From positions 1-64,000 of the forward strand of contig NZ_JACHJL010000002.1 of NCBI RefSeq assembly GCF_014203645.1: a stretch of DNA of 64,000 bases. Reading direction: 5' to 3'. The DNA comes from Streptomyces zagrosensis (lineage in GTDB: Bacteria; Actinomycetota; Actinomycetes; Streptomycetales; Streptomycetaceae). Numbering within the stretch: position 1 is the first letter of the stretch; every line of letters starts with the position of its first letter. The position numbers and the translations under genes are program-made. Below, piece by piece: positions 36,295-43,510 of the stretch. The notes under the pieces were generated by a model. That model did no database searches and was not told where the DNA came from. It saw only the letters and a list, made by a program, of their open reading frames with translations.

Positions 36295-37121
36295 ACACCA
36301 TCAATATCGGTCAGGCGCTACGGGAACTGCGGGAAGCCAGCGGGAAGCAGGCTAAAACAGTCGCCCGTAGCGCTGTCATGTCTCCAAGTAAGCTCAGCAA
36401 GATTGAGAACGAAGCCCTTACACCGAGCCTGATGGACGTAGAGCGAATCCTCACGGCCTTGGAAGTGTCGGATGAGGTCAAGGCCCGGCTTACCGAAGCA
36501 GCCCGCAAGGCGGCCACAGAGGCGACAGCGTGGCGCATCCTGCGCCGTACCGGACTCCACAAGCATCAGGACGAGATCAGGGCCATAGAGTCTCAGACAA
36601 TGCTTATGCGACTCTTTCAGCCGTCGTGCATTCCTGGCCTTCTCCAGACTCCTGAATATGCGCGCGCCGTCCTTGGCCGACATGGTTACACGCAAGGCGC
36701 CCTGGAGAAGATGATGGGCGCACGTCTGCTCAGGCAAGAGATTTTACACGACACTCACCGAACCTTTCGATTCGTGATCACTGAGTCCGTACTCAGATGG
36801 AGAATCGTCCGCCTATCGATGCTAGCGGCGCAACTAGACAAGCTCATCACCATGTCGAGAATGCCGAACGTGCGTATCGGAGTTCTTCCCCAGTCAGCGC
36901 CCATGACGGACTTGCCTAGCTCCTCGTTCGCCCTCTTCGACACCAGCCTAGCCATTGTAGAAATCCCTCACGCCGAGATCACCACGACCGAAGCTAGAGA
37001 CGTCGAACTGTACGTGAGCAAGTTCGATGGGTTCGAGAGTGCGTCCCTCACGGGCGAGGAAATGCGGGCCTTCGTTGCAGGACTTCGGGACGACTTCTTG
37101 AGACAACAGGAAAGAGGCTAG
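36291..37121 (+). CDS. XRE-family regulator with DUF5753 domain
   Basis: The GTG at 36291 overlaps the DUF6879 stop, giving 276 residues. An N-terminal helix-turn-helix of XRE type (about 8-65; LRELREASGKQAKTVARSAVMSPSKLSKIENE) is followed by DUF5753 (about 95-272; QPSCIPGLLQTPEYARAVL, ITESVLRW). This is the WhiJ/AbaA-like class that works with a DUF397 partner to repress development or antibiotic genes. A TTA codon at 36744-36746 is in frame, suggesting bldA control. Sampled stretches are only 52-57% GC by hand count, well below neighbours, so acquisition is likely. A DUF397-like gene follows 400 bases downstream. Confidence 0.92.
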   Translation: MNTINIGQALRELREASGKQAKTVARSAVMSPSKLSKIENEALTPSLMDVERILTALEVSDEVKARLTEAARKAATEATAWRILRRTGLHKHQDEIRAIESQTMLMRLFQPSCIPGLLQTPEYARAVLGRHGYTQGALEKMMGARLLRQEILHDTHRTFRFVITESVLRWRIVRLSMLAAQLDKLITMSRMPNVRIGVLPQSAPMTDLPSSSFALFDTSLAIVEIPHAEITTTEARDVELYVSKFDGFESASLTGEEMRAFVAGLRDDFLRQQERG

Positions 37122-37153
37122 AGGTCCGTCGGCGATAGGCCGAGGATGTACCC

Positions 37154-37297
37154 ATGCCGACCGAACCGAAGGGCGACAACCGGAAGGCCCCGCAGGGTTG
37201 GCGGATGGACCCCGTCACAAGCCGTCCGGCATACCAGGATGGTGACGGGAACATCCGTGTGCCCATGTGGCCGACGGAGAACGGCCCTTGTGGCTAA
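37154..37297 (+). CDS. hypothetical 47-residue protein
   Basis: Start ATG 37154, stop TAA, too short for most gene finders. The product is hydrophilic and ends WPTENGPCG. Its stop overlaps the next GTG start region (37290), which supports coupled translation. The sequence GWRMDPVTSRPAYQDGDGN is reminiscent of small streptomycete ORFs beside DUF397 genes, but I do not recognise it with certainty. Confidence 0.5.
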   Translation: MPTEPKGDNRKAPQGWRMDPVTSRPAYQDGDGNIRVPMWPTENGPCG

Positions 37298-37490
37298 CGA
37301 AGAACGGTCGGCATATGGCAGACACAGAAATGGTTCTGCTTCGTCTGAGACCGCCTTACTGGCGGACAACCTGACAAACGCCATGCGGGACAACTCCAGA
37401 ACGATGCTGCACGAGTTGTTTCGTCAGTCGGCGATGGCTCTTGGCCCCGGCGTTGTGTACGTGTCGAAGGCGGAGCAATACCAGCTCTGA
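37290..37490 (+). CDS. hypothetical 66-residue protein
   Basis: It starts at GTG 37290, eight bases inside the preceding small gene. The product is hydrophilic with one amphipathic helix (TALLADNLTNAMRDNSRTML). An in-frame TTA codon occurs at 37356-37358. No family is recognised. Its overlap with the previous ORF and position between XRE and DUF397-like genes suggest it belongs to the same module. Confidence 0.5.
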   Translation: MANEERSAYGRHRNGSASSETALLADNLTNAMRDNSRTMLHELFRQSAMALGPGVVYVSKAEQYQL

Positions 37491-37528
37491 GCCTGCCCCT
37501 TTCCCTGACCTCACAGGAAGGCATGCCC

Positions 37529-37759
37529 ATGCCCGGAATCGACCTGTACAGCCTGCCTATCGACGAAGCCACATTCTTCAAGGCGTGCGGAGGCAACACG
37601 CATCCGGACGGTGAGTCGTGCGCGACGCTGGCGAAGATCAGCCCAGATGCGTGGGCATTGGGCGACGACAAGCGCCCCGACATGGCGCCGCTGCGCTTCA
37701 CGACCGCCGAGCTGGACGCAGCCGGTATCGACCCGGCGCGCTTTGGTCTGTCGGCCTGA
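37529..37759 (+). CDS. DUF397-like small protein
   Basis: I choose the second ATG (37529), seven bases after GGAAGG, giving 76 residues. The layout FFKACGGN...ESCATLAKI...DDKRPDMAPLRFTTAELDAA parallels DUF397 proteins (W-x-K-S-S-x-S-G, C-V-E-V-A, D-S-K-x-P, L-x-F-T-x-x-E), though the opening motif is diverged. DUF397 proteins are antagonist partners of XRE/DUF5753 regulators (WhiJ-type). It therefore completes the module begun at 35574. Confidence 0.7.
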   Translation: MPGIDLYSLPIDEATFFKACGGNTHPDGESCATLAKISPDAWALGDDKRPDMAPLRFTTAELDAAGIDPARFGLSA

Positions 37760-37851
37760 CGGCCGCTCCCTTTCGGCGGCCGGTTCTGGTTCTTCCCCGA
37801 GGACTGGGATCGGTCGCCGTTCTCTTGCTCCTGCGTTGAACGGAACAGCAG

Positions 37852-38334
37852 TTGCATTACCACGGCTACCTATGGACGGGTGACAAGAAGCGGTTCGACA
37901 AGGAGGGCCACAGACGGCCCCCCGGCGACCCGCCACCCCCGCCGACGGGGGACGACGATACGAACGGCCACAGGCTCAACCAGCGGTACAAGGAAGCCGT
38001 CGCGGAGTTGCGCACAGGTGACCTCCCCCCGATGGAAACGGCCCTGTGGCTCATGAAACCCGGGCGCCTCGTTCGTGGTACCTGGCAGGAGCCGAAGGAC
38101 GCGGCGGGCTGGCTCGGGGAACAGCTCACCGAGTACGCGCCCCGGTTCATGGCCGAGCCGGACCGCGACAGTACGCGTCTGGCGACACTGGTCAACGCGG
38201 CTGCCGAACGGCTCGGTTGGGGTGGGGACGTGTCGCGCGGCTTCTACCTGGAGCGGCCCTCGTTCCTGTCTGTGGCCCTGGTGACGTGCTCCCCGAACCG
38301 TGCCGCGCCGGACACCCCTTGCCCAGTGAGGTGA
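37852..38334 (+). CDS. conserved streptomycete hypothetical protein
   Basis: 160 residues from a TTG start. I recall relatives in other Streptomyces that share HYHGYLWTG at the start and LGWGGDVSRGFYLERPSFLSVALVTCSPNRAAP at the end, so the family is real, but its function is unknown. A Pro/Asp-rich linker follows the first 30 residues. It is the last gene before the broken aldo/keto reductase and ends only 16 bases from the junction. Confidence 0.7.
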   Translation: MHYHGYLWTGDKKRFDKEGHRRPPGDPPPPPTGDDDTNGHRLNQRYKEAVAELRTGDLPPMETALWLMKPGRLVRGTWQEPKDAAGWLGEQLTEYAPRFMAEPDRDSTRLATLVNAAAERLGWGGDVSRGFYLERPSFLSVALVTCSPNRAAPDTPCPVR

Positions 38335-38349
38335 TTGTGCACAGTGCCC

Positions 38350-38580
38350 TCGGTTGCCGCGCGCCGCGAGCCAGTTGCCGATGATGGCCTCCCACTCGCC
38401 GCCCACATTGCCCGGCGCCCAAGCCGAGTAGACATCGGCAGTATCGATGAAGTTGCCAGTCACGCTGGTGTAGGCGGCGCGGACGGCAAAAGGCTGCGAC
38501 TGGTCAGCGCCTCTCCCAAAGACGTTGCCCCCGAACGCGAGCGGAAAGACCTCGATATCGCCGTCCGGCGCGTACGCGTG
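38350..38580 (-). pseudogene. aldo/keto reductase, N-terminal fragment
   Basis: The minus-strand frame reads DIEVFPLAFGGNVFG, NFIDTADVYSAW and AIIGNWLAARGNR, the first TIM-barrel strands and the catalytic Asp/Tyr region (DTADVY) of an aldo/keto reductase. Homology stops at RGNR (38350), after which the frame is unrelated. No start codon is seen in frame, so the 5' end is also damaged. It pairs with the fragment at 35070-35474. Confidence 0.82.
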
Positions 38581-38714
38581 CTGTGTGCTTGATCCACCAT
38601 GCCAAAGATCGAGCGAACAGGCACGACCCCGCTATTCCCGCCCCGCTCCCGCCCCACACCACCGCCCGCGTAACGCGCCACCAGCCCCGCCCACCGCACG
38701 CGCGAGCCACCCGC

Positions 38715-39836
38715 CTACGGTTGCAGTCCGCGCTCCCGCATCCACGCCACCGGATCGATCGGTGCGCCCCCGCCGGGCCGCACCTCCAGGTGCAGATGCG
38801 GACCGGTCACGTTGCCGGTCGCGCCCACCCGCCCGATGACATCGCCCGTGGACACCTCGCCCGATGTCTGAGTCATGGACGACAGATGGCAGTACCAGAC
38901 CTCGGTGCCGTCATCGAGGGTGAGTACGATCCGGTACCCGTACGAGCCCGCCCACCCGGCCTGCGTGATCGTCCCGCCGTGCACCGCCTTCACCGGCGTC
39001 CCGGTCGGAGCGGCGAAGTCCTGGCCCGTGTGGTTCGCCGACCACATGTCGCCGGCCTGGCCGAACGACGAGGTCAGGGTGTACGAGCCGACCGGCAGCA
39101 CATAGCTGGCGGCGAGCTTCGCGCGGCGTTCAGCCGCCGCCTTACGCTCCGCCTCCACCGCTGCCTTCCGCTCTGCCTCCACCGCTGCCTTCCGCTTGGC
39201 CTCCGCCTCCGCGGCCTGCTTCTCCTCCAACTCAGCGGCCTTCTTACGGGCCGCATCGGCCGCGGCCTCATCCGATGCCGCACGTTCGGCCGCCACACGC
39301 TGCGCCGTCTCGGCCGCGGTCCGCTGGGTTTCGGCCTGCCGCAGGATGCGGGTGCGCAGCACCTCGCCCGCGTTGGCGGTGCCGCTCGCGGACTCCTCGG
39401 CAGTCAGCCCGGCCTGGGTCAGCGGCGCTCGTGACGCGGGCTGGGCCTGGGGGGCCGTACCCGCCGTACCGTGGCCGCCTTCGGATATGAGTGACCCGAC
39501 GCCGGGAAGCTCATCGGCGTCGGGCAGGGTGTCCATGACCTCATCGGCGGCGTGCCCGAGGTCCGGCATCGATATCGGCGCCTTGGGGCGCTCCTTGGCG
39601 CTCGCCATGCCGCCGGCGCCGACCGCCGCGATGACGCCCACACCGAGTACGGCACCGCTGCGGGCCATCGTGCCGCCGCGCTGCTTGGCCACCCGATGCT
39701 TGCCGCGGATGGGAGCGATGGACTCGGCGGTGGGATTCCATTCCTCCCAGGGTTCTTCCCAGGGCGGTGCGGCGGGCTCTTCGCCATCGTCGTACCCGGG
39801 AGAAGCCTGGTCGAGGGCAGACCTGTTGGACGCCAC
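38715..39836 (-). CDS. M23-family peptidoglycan endopeptidase
   Basis: A 373-residue protein. Order: charged N-terminus, membrane/signal helix (about 57-76), acidic linker, long Ala/Glu/Lys coiled coil (about 165-240) and a C-terminal M23 LytM domain (about 248-368). The zinc motifs are intact: H-x-G-x-D (HTGQDFAAP) and H-x-H (GPHLHLEVR). It cleaves wall peptide cross-bridges during growth or spore germination. Lys/Ala/Glu units repeat as exact 21-base blocks near 39160-39185. The GTG start follows GGAAAGGAG. A c-di-AMP riboswitch lies immediately upstream, a known arrangement for streptomycete wall hydrolases. Confidence 0.93.
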   Translation of the reverse strand: MASNRSALDQASPGYDDGEEPAAPPWEEPWEEWNPTAESIAPIRGKHRVAKQRGGTMARSGAVLGVGVIAAVGAGGMASAKERPKAPISMPDLGHAADEVMDTLPDADELPGVGSLISEGGHGTAGTAPQAQPASRAPLTQAGLTAEESASGTANAGEVLRTRILRQAETQRTAAETAQRVAAERAASDEAAADAARKKAAELEEKQAAEAEAKRKAAVEAERKAAVEAERKAAAERRAKLAASYVLPVGSYTLTSSFGQAGDMWSANHTGQDFAAPTGTPVKAVHGGTITQAGWAGSYGYRIVLTLDDGTEVWYCHLSSMTQTSGEVSTGDVIGRVGATGNVTGPHLHLEVRPGGGAPIDPVAWMRERGLQP

Positions 39837-39862
39837 GAGGGCGCGCTCCTTTCCTTCCTTCT

Positions 39863-40012
39863 CGCCTACCGGGTTAGCTGACGGGTTCGGAGCAGGAAGG
39901 TCTCCTACGGGCCTGGCTCGGCCCGATTCACCCCAAAAGTTGGTTCCCCGGTTCCCTTGGCACGCGACCGCCGTGCTCTGCGGTGACGCGCCTACAAGAT
40001 TCGGCGACGGCG
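39863..40012 (-). ncRNA. c-di-AMP (ydaO/yuaA) riboswitch
   Basis: On the minus strand the conserved ydaO blocks occur in order: GTCGCCGAATC, GGGGAACC, TTTTGGGGTGAAT, a GGGCC/GGCCC variable stem, TCCGAACCCGTCAGCTAACC, and GTAGGCG closing the fold. It ends 27 bases before the M23 start. Class members turn genes off when c-di-AMP binds, by terminator formation or ribosome-site masking. This one should tie wall hydrolysis to c-di-AMP and osmotic state. Confidence 0.93.
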
Positions 40013-40206
40013 CACGGTGCCGTCTCTTGCGACGACAGTGACAACCGCGCTGCGTTATCGAACGTTAATAGAGAGCCGGGTGTGATTCCAAGCTCTTGCG
40101 GGGATTAGAGCCACCGCTTTGGCGATGCCCCAACAGCGCCCAAGCACAGGGATCAAGATCGGCTACCCACCGCAGTCGCCACCTCCTCGCACCACCGATG
40201 ACGAGC

Positions 40207-40238
40207 CATGGACCCGGTGGGGCCCCACCGGGTCCATG
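40207..40238. terminator. 32-base perfect palindrome
   Basis: The half-site CATGGACCCGGTGGGG is followed directly by its complement, so all 32 bases pair. It lies downstream of the SpoIIE stop (40367) and upstream of the riboswitch, so it probably ends transcription on the minus strand. A dyad with no loop could instead be a protein site. Confidence 0.5.
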
Positions 40239-40366
40239 AGGTTGCTGTGGGCGGTGAGAACCGCGGAGTCGGTGCGGTCCGTTGGGTGCACGATGGGCCT
40301 CGGTCGTCAGCCTTCGGCCGGCCCTCCGTCCCCGGCTTTTAGCTCTCAGTCCTCGGCTCTTAGCTC

Positions 40367-41620
40367 TCAGTCAACCGTTCGGCGTTCCGCGTTCGGCGTT
40401 CGGCGGAGCGCGAGCAGCGCCATATCGTCCGCACGCTGCCCCTGTGTATGCCGGTCCACCTCCGCGATCAGCGCGTCCAGCAGCGCATCGGGGTCGGAAA
40501 AACGGCGCCCGCTCAGATGCCGCAACGGTTCGTAGAACCGCCCGCTCGCGTCCCGCGCCTCGGTCACCCCGTCCGTCAGCAACAGCAGCGTCGCCTCCAC
40601 CGGAAAGGCCAGTTCTTCCACCACATCCGGCCAGGCCGCCAGGTCCCCCATGCCGAGTGGCAAGGCATTGACCGCGGGCCCCAGTTCGCGAGCCTGCCCG
40701 TCTGCGGTCAGCAGAAGGGGCGGCGGATGGCCCCGGTTGATCAGCCGCAGCCTGCCGCCCCCAGCACTGATCTCGGCGAGTACGGCCGTGGTGAAGCCCT
40801 CGAACTGATCGAGCCCGGCCCGCCGCGCCCCCTCCCGATCCAACGCGCGCTCCAGCCGGTCCGCCAACCCTTCCAACGCCCGTTCCTGCTCCGCCGCTTC
40901 CCGAAAAGCCCCGATGACCACAGCGACGGCCTCCACGGCCTCCAGTCCCTTGCCCCGCACATCGCCGATGATCATCCGTACGCCGTACGGGGTCTCCTGC
41001 ACCGCGAACAGATCGCCACCGATGCGCGCGTCGGTCTGCGCCGCCATATAGCGGGCGGAGATCCGCAGCGACCCCATGCGCGCCGGCGGCATGGGCACCA
41101 CGGCGCGCTGCGCGGCCTCGGCGACGACGCGTACGGTCGCCAACTGTCGAAAGTTGCGGCGCACCATCCGGTTGATCGCCAACGCGAGGAGCGCAACAGT
41201 GCACACGGTGACAACCTCGGTCACCGACAGGGCCTGGTCATCCCCGCTGTGGTAGATCGCTAGCACCGAGGAGACCGCGCCGGCCACCACCGCGACCGCG
41301 ATCGTCCCGCGCAGCGAGAAGAGCGGAGCAGCGACCAAAGGCGCAGCCGACAAGAACGGTGAGGCGGTGTAATGCATCGGCGTGAGCACATCAAAGACGA
41401 CGCCGCCAATGAGGAAGACAGCGGGCAGCCAGCGGGCTATACGGCGGGCGCGCACCGCTCTCGGCGACTCTGTGCCGGCACCAGCACCGGCACCGGCCCA
41501 CCCAGGATTCCCCACCGGCTGCTCCCGCTCTCGGCTAGCCCGCACACGGCCCAGCGCCCACCATGACGCCCGTCCCAGGCTCCAACCCCCACACCCTTGA
41601 GGCGACCCGAAGACACCCAA
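40367..41620 (-). CDS. membrane-bound SpoIIE-type PP2C phosphatase
   Basis: A protein of up to 417 residues. Three or four membrane helices lie near residues 68-175 (WLPAVFLIGGVVFDVL, TIAVAVVAGAVSSVLAIY, VVTVCTVALLALAINRM). A SpoIIE phosphatase domain (about 190-405) carries IGGDLFAV, IIGDVRGKG, NRGHPPPLL, LLTDGVTEARD and RADDMALLAL with metal-binding aspartates. No HATPase domain is attached, unlike the longer protein at 2432-5284. It should dephosphorylate an anti-anti-sigma factor in response to a membrane signal. The N-terminal 60 residues are Gly/Trp/Arg-rich with no ribosome site, so the true start may be further in. Confidence 0.88.
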   Translation of the reverse strand: MGVFGSPQGCGGWSLGRASWWALGRVRASREREQPVGNPGWAGAGAGAGTESPRAVRARRIARWLPAVFLIGGVVFDVLTPMHYTASPFLSAAPLVAAPLFSLRGTIAVAVVAGAVSSVLAIYHSGDDQALSVTEVVTVCTVALLALAINRMVRRNFRQLATVRVVAEAAQRAVVPMPPARMGSLRISARYMAAQTDARIGGDLFAVQETPYGVRMIIGDVRGKGLEAVEAVAVVIGAFREAAEQERALEGLADRLERALDREGARRAGLDQFEGFTTAVLAEISAGGGRLRLINRGHPPPLLLTADGQARELGPAVNALPLGMGDLAAWPDVVEELAFPVEATLLLLTDGVTEARDASGRFYEPLRHLSGRRFSDPDALLDALIAEVDRHTQGQRADDMALLALRRTPNAERRTVD

Positions 41621-41775
41621 GCGGGCGTACGGCGTACCCCTAGGGGGTGTTCCCGCGCCCTGCGGTGCGCCACTAAGCCCCTCAGCGGCGCACCGCAGCT
41701 ACCCAAGGCGCCCCACCACCGTCCAAGGCAACCCGCCCCGCCAGGCCAGCGCACCACAACCACCATGGGGGCAGC

Positions 41776-41825
41776 GCGCTCGATCTGCGGCGGGGGCAGG
41801 GCGCTCGATCTGCGGCGGGGGCAGG
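41776..41825. repeat. two exact 25-base tandem units
   Basis: Copies at 41776-41800 and 41801-41825 (starting GCGCTCGATCTGCGG) are identical and end two bases before the DUF6227 stop codon. They lie in the gap between DUF6227 and the SpoIIE gene. Confidence 0.9.
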
Positions 41826-41826
41826 G

Positions 41827-42744
41827 CTACAGATCAACCCCCCACGCCCGCGCGTGCCGATCTGCCGCGCACTCCGCCGCGGCCTCGTTGAGGTACACCT
41901 CGCATACGAGTCGGCCGTCCGGCGTCAGATTGTGCTCCAACTCCCACAGCACCACCTCATCGCCTCCGACCAGCAAAAACGCATGCTCGTAGAACCGGCA
42001 CCAGGTCGCGTCGGTGTTCCCCGTACGCAGCCGGGGCTTGGTCGCGAGCGCGATGTCGTGCGCGAAGGCCGTCGTCAACAGTTCGCGTACGTCCTCGCCC
42101 GGCCGGTCCGGATTCTCTGCCCGCCGGAGCACCCGGCGCGCGTGATCGGCCGAGTCATCGCTCGCGTACGCCCGCTGCGGTGTGAAGGAACCGATCTGAG
42201 CGCGTAGTTGCTCAGGCAACCAATGAGGAACGTTATCCAACTCGTCCCACAGCACGCCGCCGATCCGTTCGTGCACCCGCCGCTCCGCGACCTCCAGCGC
42301 GCGCTCGTCGGCGTACAGCTCGTACGACACGTGCGGCTCCCCGCCCGTGCCACCGCCGAGCTCGATCGCCGCGCCCCGCGGGCGCTCCTCGCCGACCGAC
42401 TCCACCCCGAGCCGCCATTCTCCGCGCGTCTCATCCTCGGGTGACGGCTCGCCCTTTGGAGCCGCGCGGGTCGCTCCCCCACGCGGCGCCGTGTTGTGCT
42501 CAAGCTCCCACAGCAGCTCGCTGCTGCCGTCTGGGAGCAAGAACACATGGCGGTAGGTATTGCACCCCACCGGATCGGAACGCCCATTGCAATGACGGCA
42601 AGAGCGCAGCTCAGACTGGTGCATAAGCGCAGTCCGCAACCGTGCGGTCAGCGCGTCGTCGATGTCGAAACCGTTCTGGGCACGGGCCAGCAACCCGTCG
42701 AGATGCGCGGCGGGGTTATCCCCGCCCGGTCGTACCTGCCGCAC
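41827..42744 (-). CDS. DUF6227-family protein
   Basis: 305 residues. Two homologous halves are visible: TYRHVFLLPDGSSELLWELEHN (about 65-85) and FYEHAFLLVGGDEVVLWELEHN (about 250-271). Each precedes a strand containing YELYADE or CEVYLNE, and Cys-x-x-Cys appears in the first half. The duplicated fold is characteristic of the streptomycete DUF6227 family as I recall it; function unknown. The start has no strong ribosome site. It is a single gene, followed on the same strand by the SpoIIE phosphatase. Confidence 0.75.
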   Translation of the reverse strand: MRQVRPGGDNPAAHLDGLLARAQNGFDIDDALTARLRTALMHQSELRSCRHCNGRSDPVGCNTYRHVFLLPDGSSELLWELEHNTAPRGGATRAAPKGEPSPEDETRGEWRLGVESVGEERPRGAAIELGGGTGGEPHVSYELYADERALEVAERRVHERIGGVLWDELDNVPHWLPEQLRAQIGSFTPQRAYASDDSADHARRVLRRAENPDRPGEDVRELLTTAFAHDIALATKPRLRTGNTDATWCRFYEHAFLLVGGDEVVLWELEHNLTPDGRLVCEVYLNEAAAECAADRHARAWGVDL

Positions 42745-43510
42745 GTTCCTCTCCTCCCGGCCATCGCCACGCCGCGCCCCCCAGCGACCCCCTCACCACT
42801 TACGGTAGCGAAGTGAACACGGCAAGCGCCGGCGGTTTCGGTGAAGCCATCTTCGTAGCGCGCGTTTCTGTCACTTCCACGCCATGGGCCACACCCACGC
42901 CGCACCCCAGTTCCAGGGCCGCACATCACACCCCGCGGCGTGCGCCGTACGCGATAACGCGCCCCCAACTAAGCCCCTGACAACCGCGTGAGCCGGTCGT
43001 TTGCCCGTACTCAACCGCAAATACGAGCCGCTAGGCGGACAGCGGTAGCCGTACGGGGCACCGGAATCGTGACGCGAAATCGACGGTCCCAGCAACCGCG
43101 CACGCCACCGCAGCGACCACCCAGCGTGCGACACAGATCACACATCACATGTCCGTCCACCGTCCACCAGCAACCAGCAACCAGCAACCAGCAACCAGCA
43201 ACCAGCAACCAGCAACGACGCGGGATAGCCGATCAGTTGTGCGTGGGAGCCTTCGAGGGTGCTGGGTGGCACCCCGTCCGCTCACCACCCATGGTTTCGG
43301 GTCGTTGCCCGGAGCGCGGCCAACCGCGTCAGAAAGGCCCGCCCGACCGCATCTCGCGCGCCCCCAAAGCACCTACGCGCGTACCGCGCACCTACGCACG
43401 CCCCCAGGCAGCTTCTCAGCGAGACCTCTACGCCTCTACGCCTTCACACCTCTAAACCCCGCTAAACCCCGCTACGAGCCTGTCCCCACGCACGACCTCG
43501 GCAGCCGCGA
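42745..43510. other. 766-base region without a gene
   Basis: I see no credible coding frame. It contains a heptamer array (43167-43215) and a C/T-rich stretch toward the SGNH gene end, including the short repeat AAACCCCGCT near 43455-43480. Confidence 0.4.
43167..43215. repeat. seven exact copies of the heptamer CCAGCAA
   Basis: A perfect 49-base array of seven CCAGCAA units in non-coding DNA. Seven-base periodicity would shift frame with each unit, so it is not a protein repeat. Perfect identity implies recent slippage. Confidence 0.95.

Noticed and set aside
26245..38349. Whole accessory block as one integrative element
   Set aside because: No integrase, excisionase, transposase or matching attachment repeats were found. 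The tRNAs in the window lie more than 10 kb away, so at least two separate acquisition events are as likely.
43167..43215. Heptamer array considered as a CRISPR or iteron locus
   Set aside because: Units are contiguous with no spacers and too short for CRISPR. No Cas or Rep gene is nearby.
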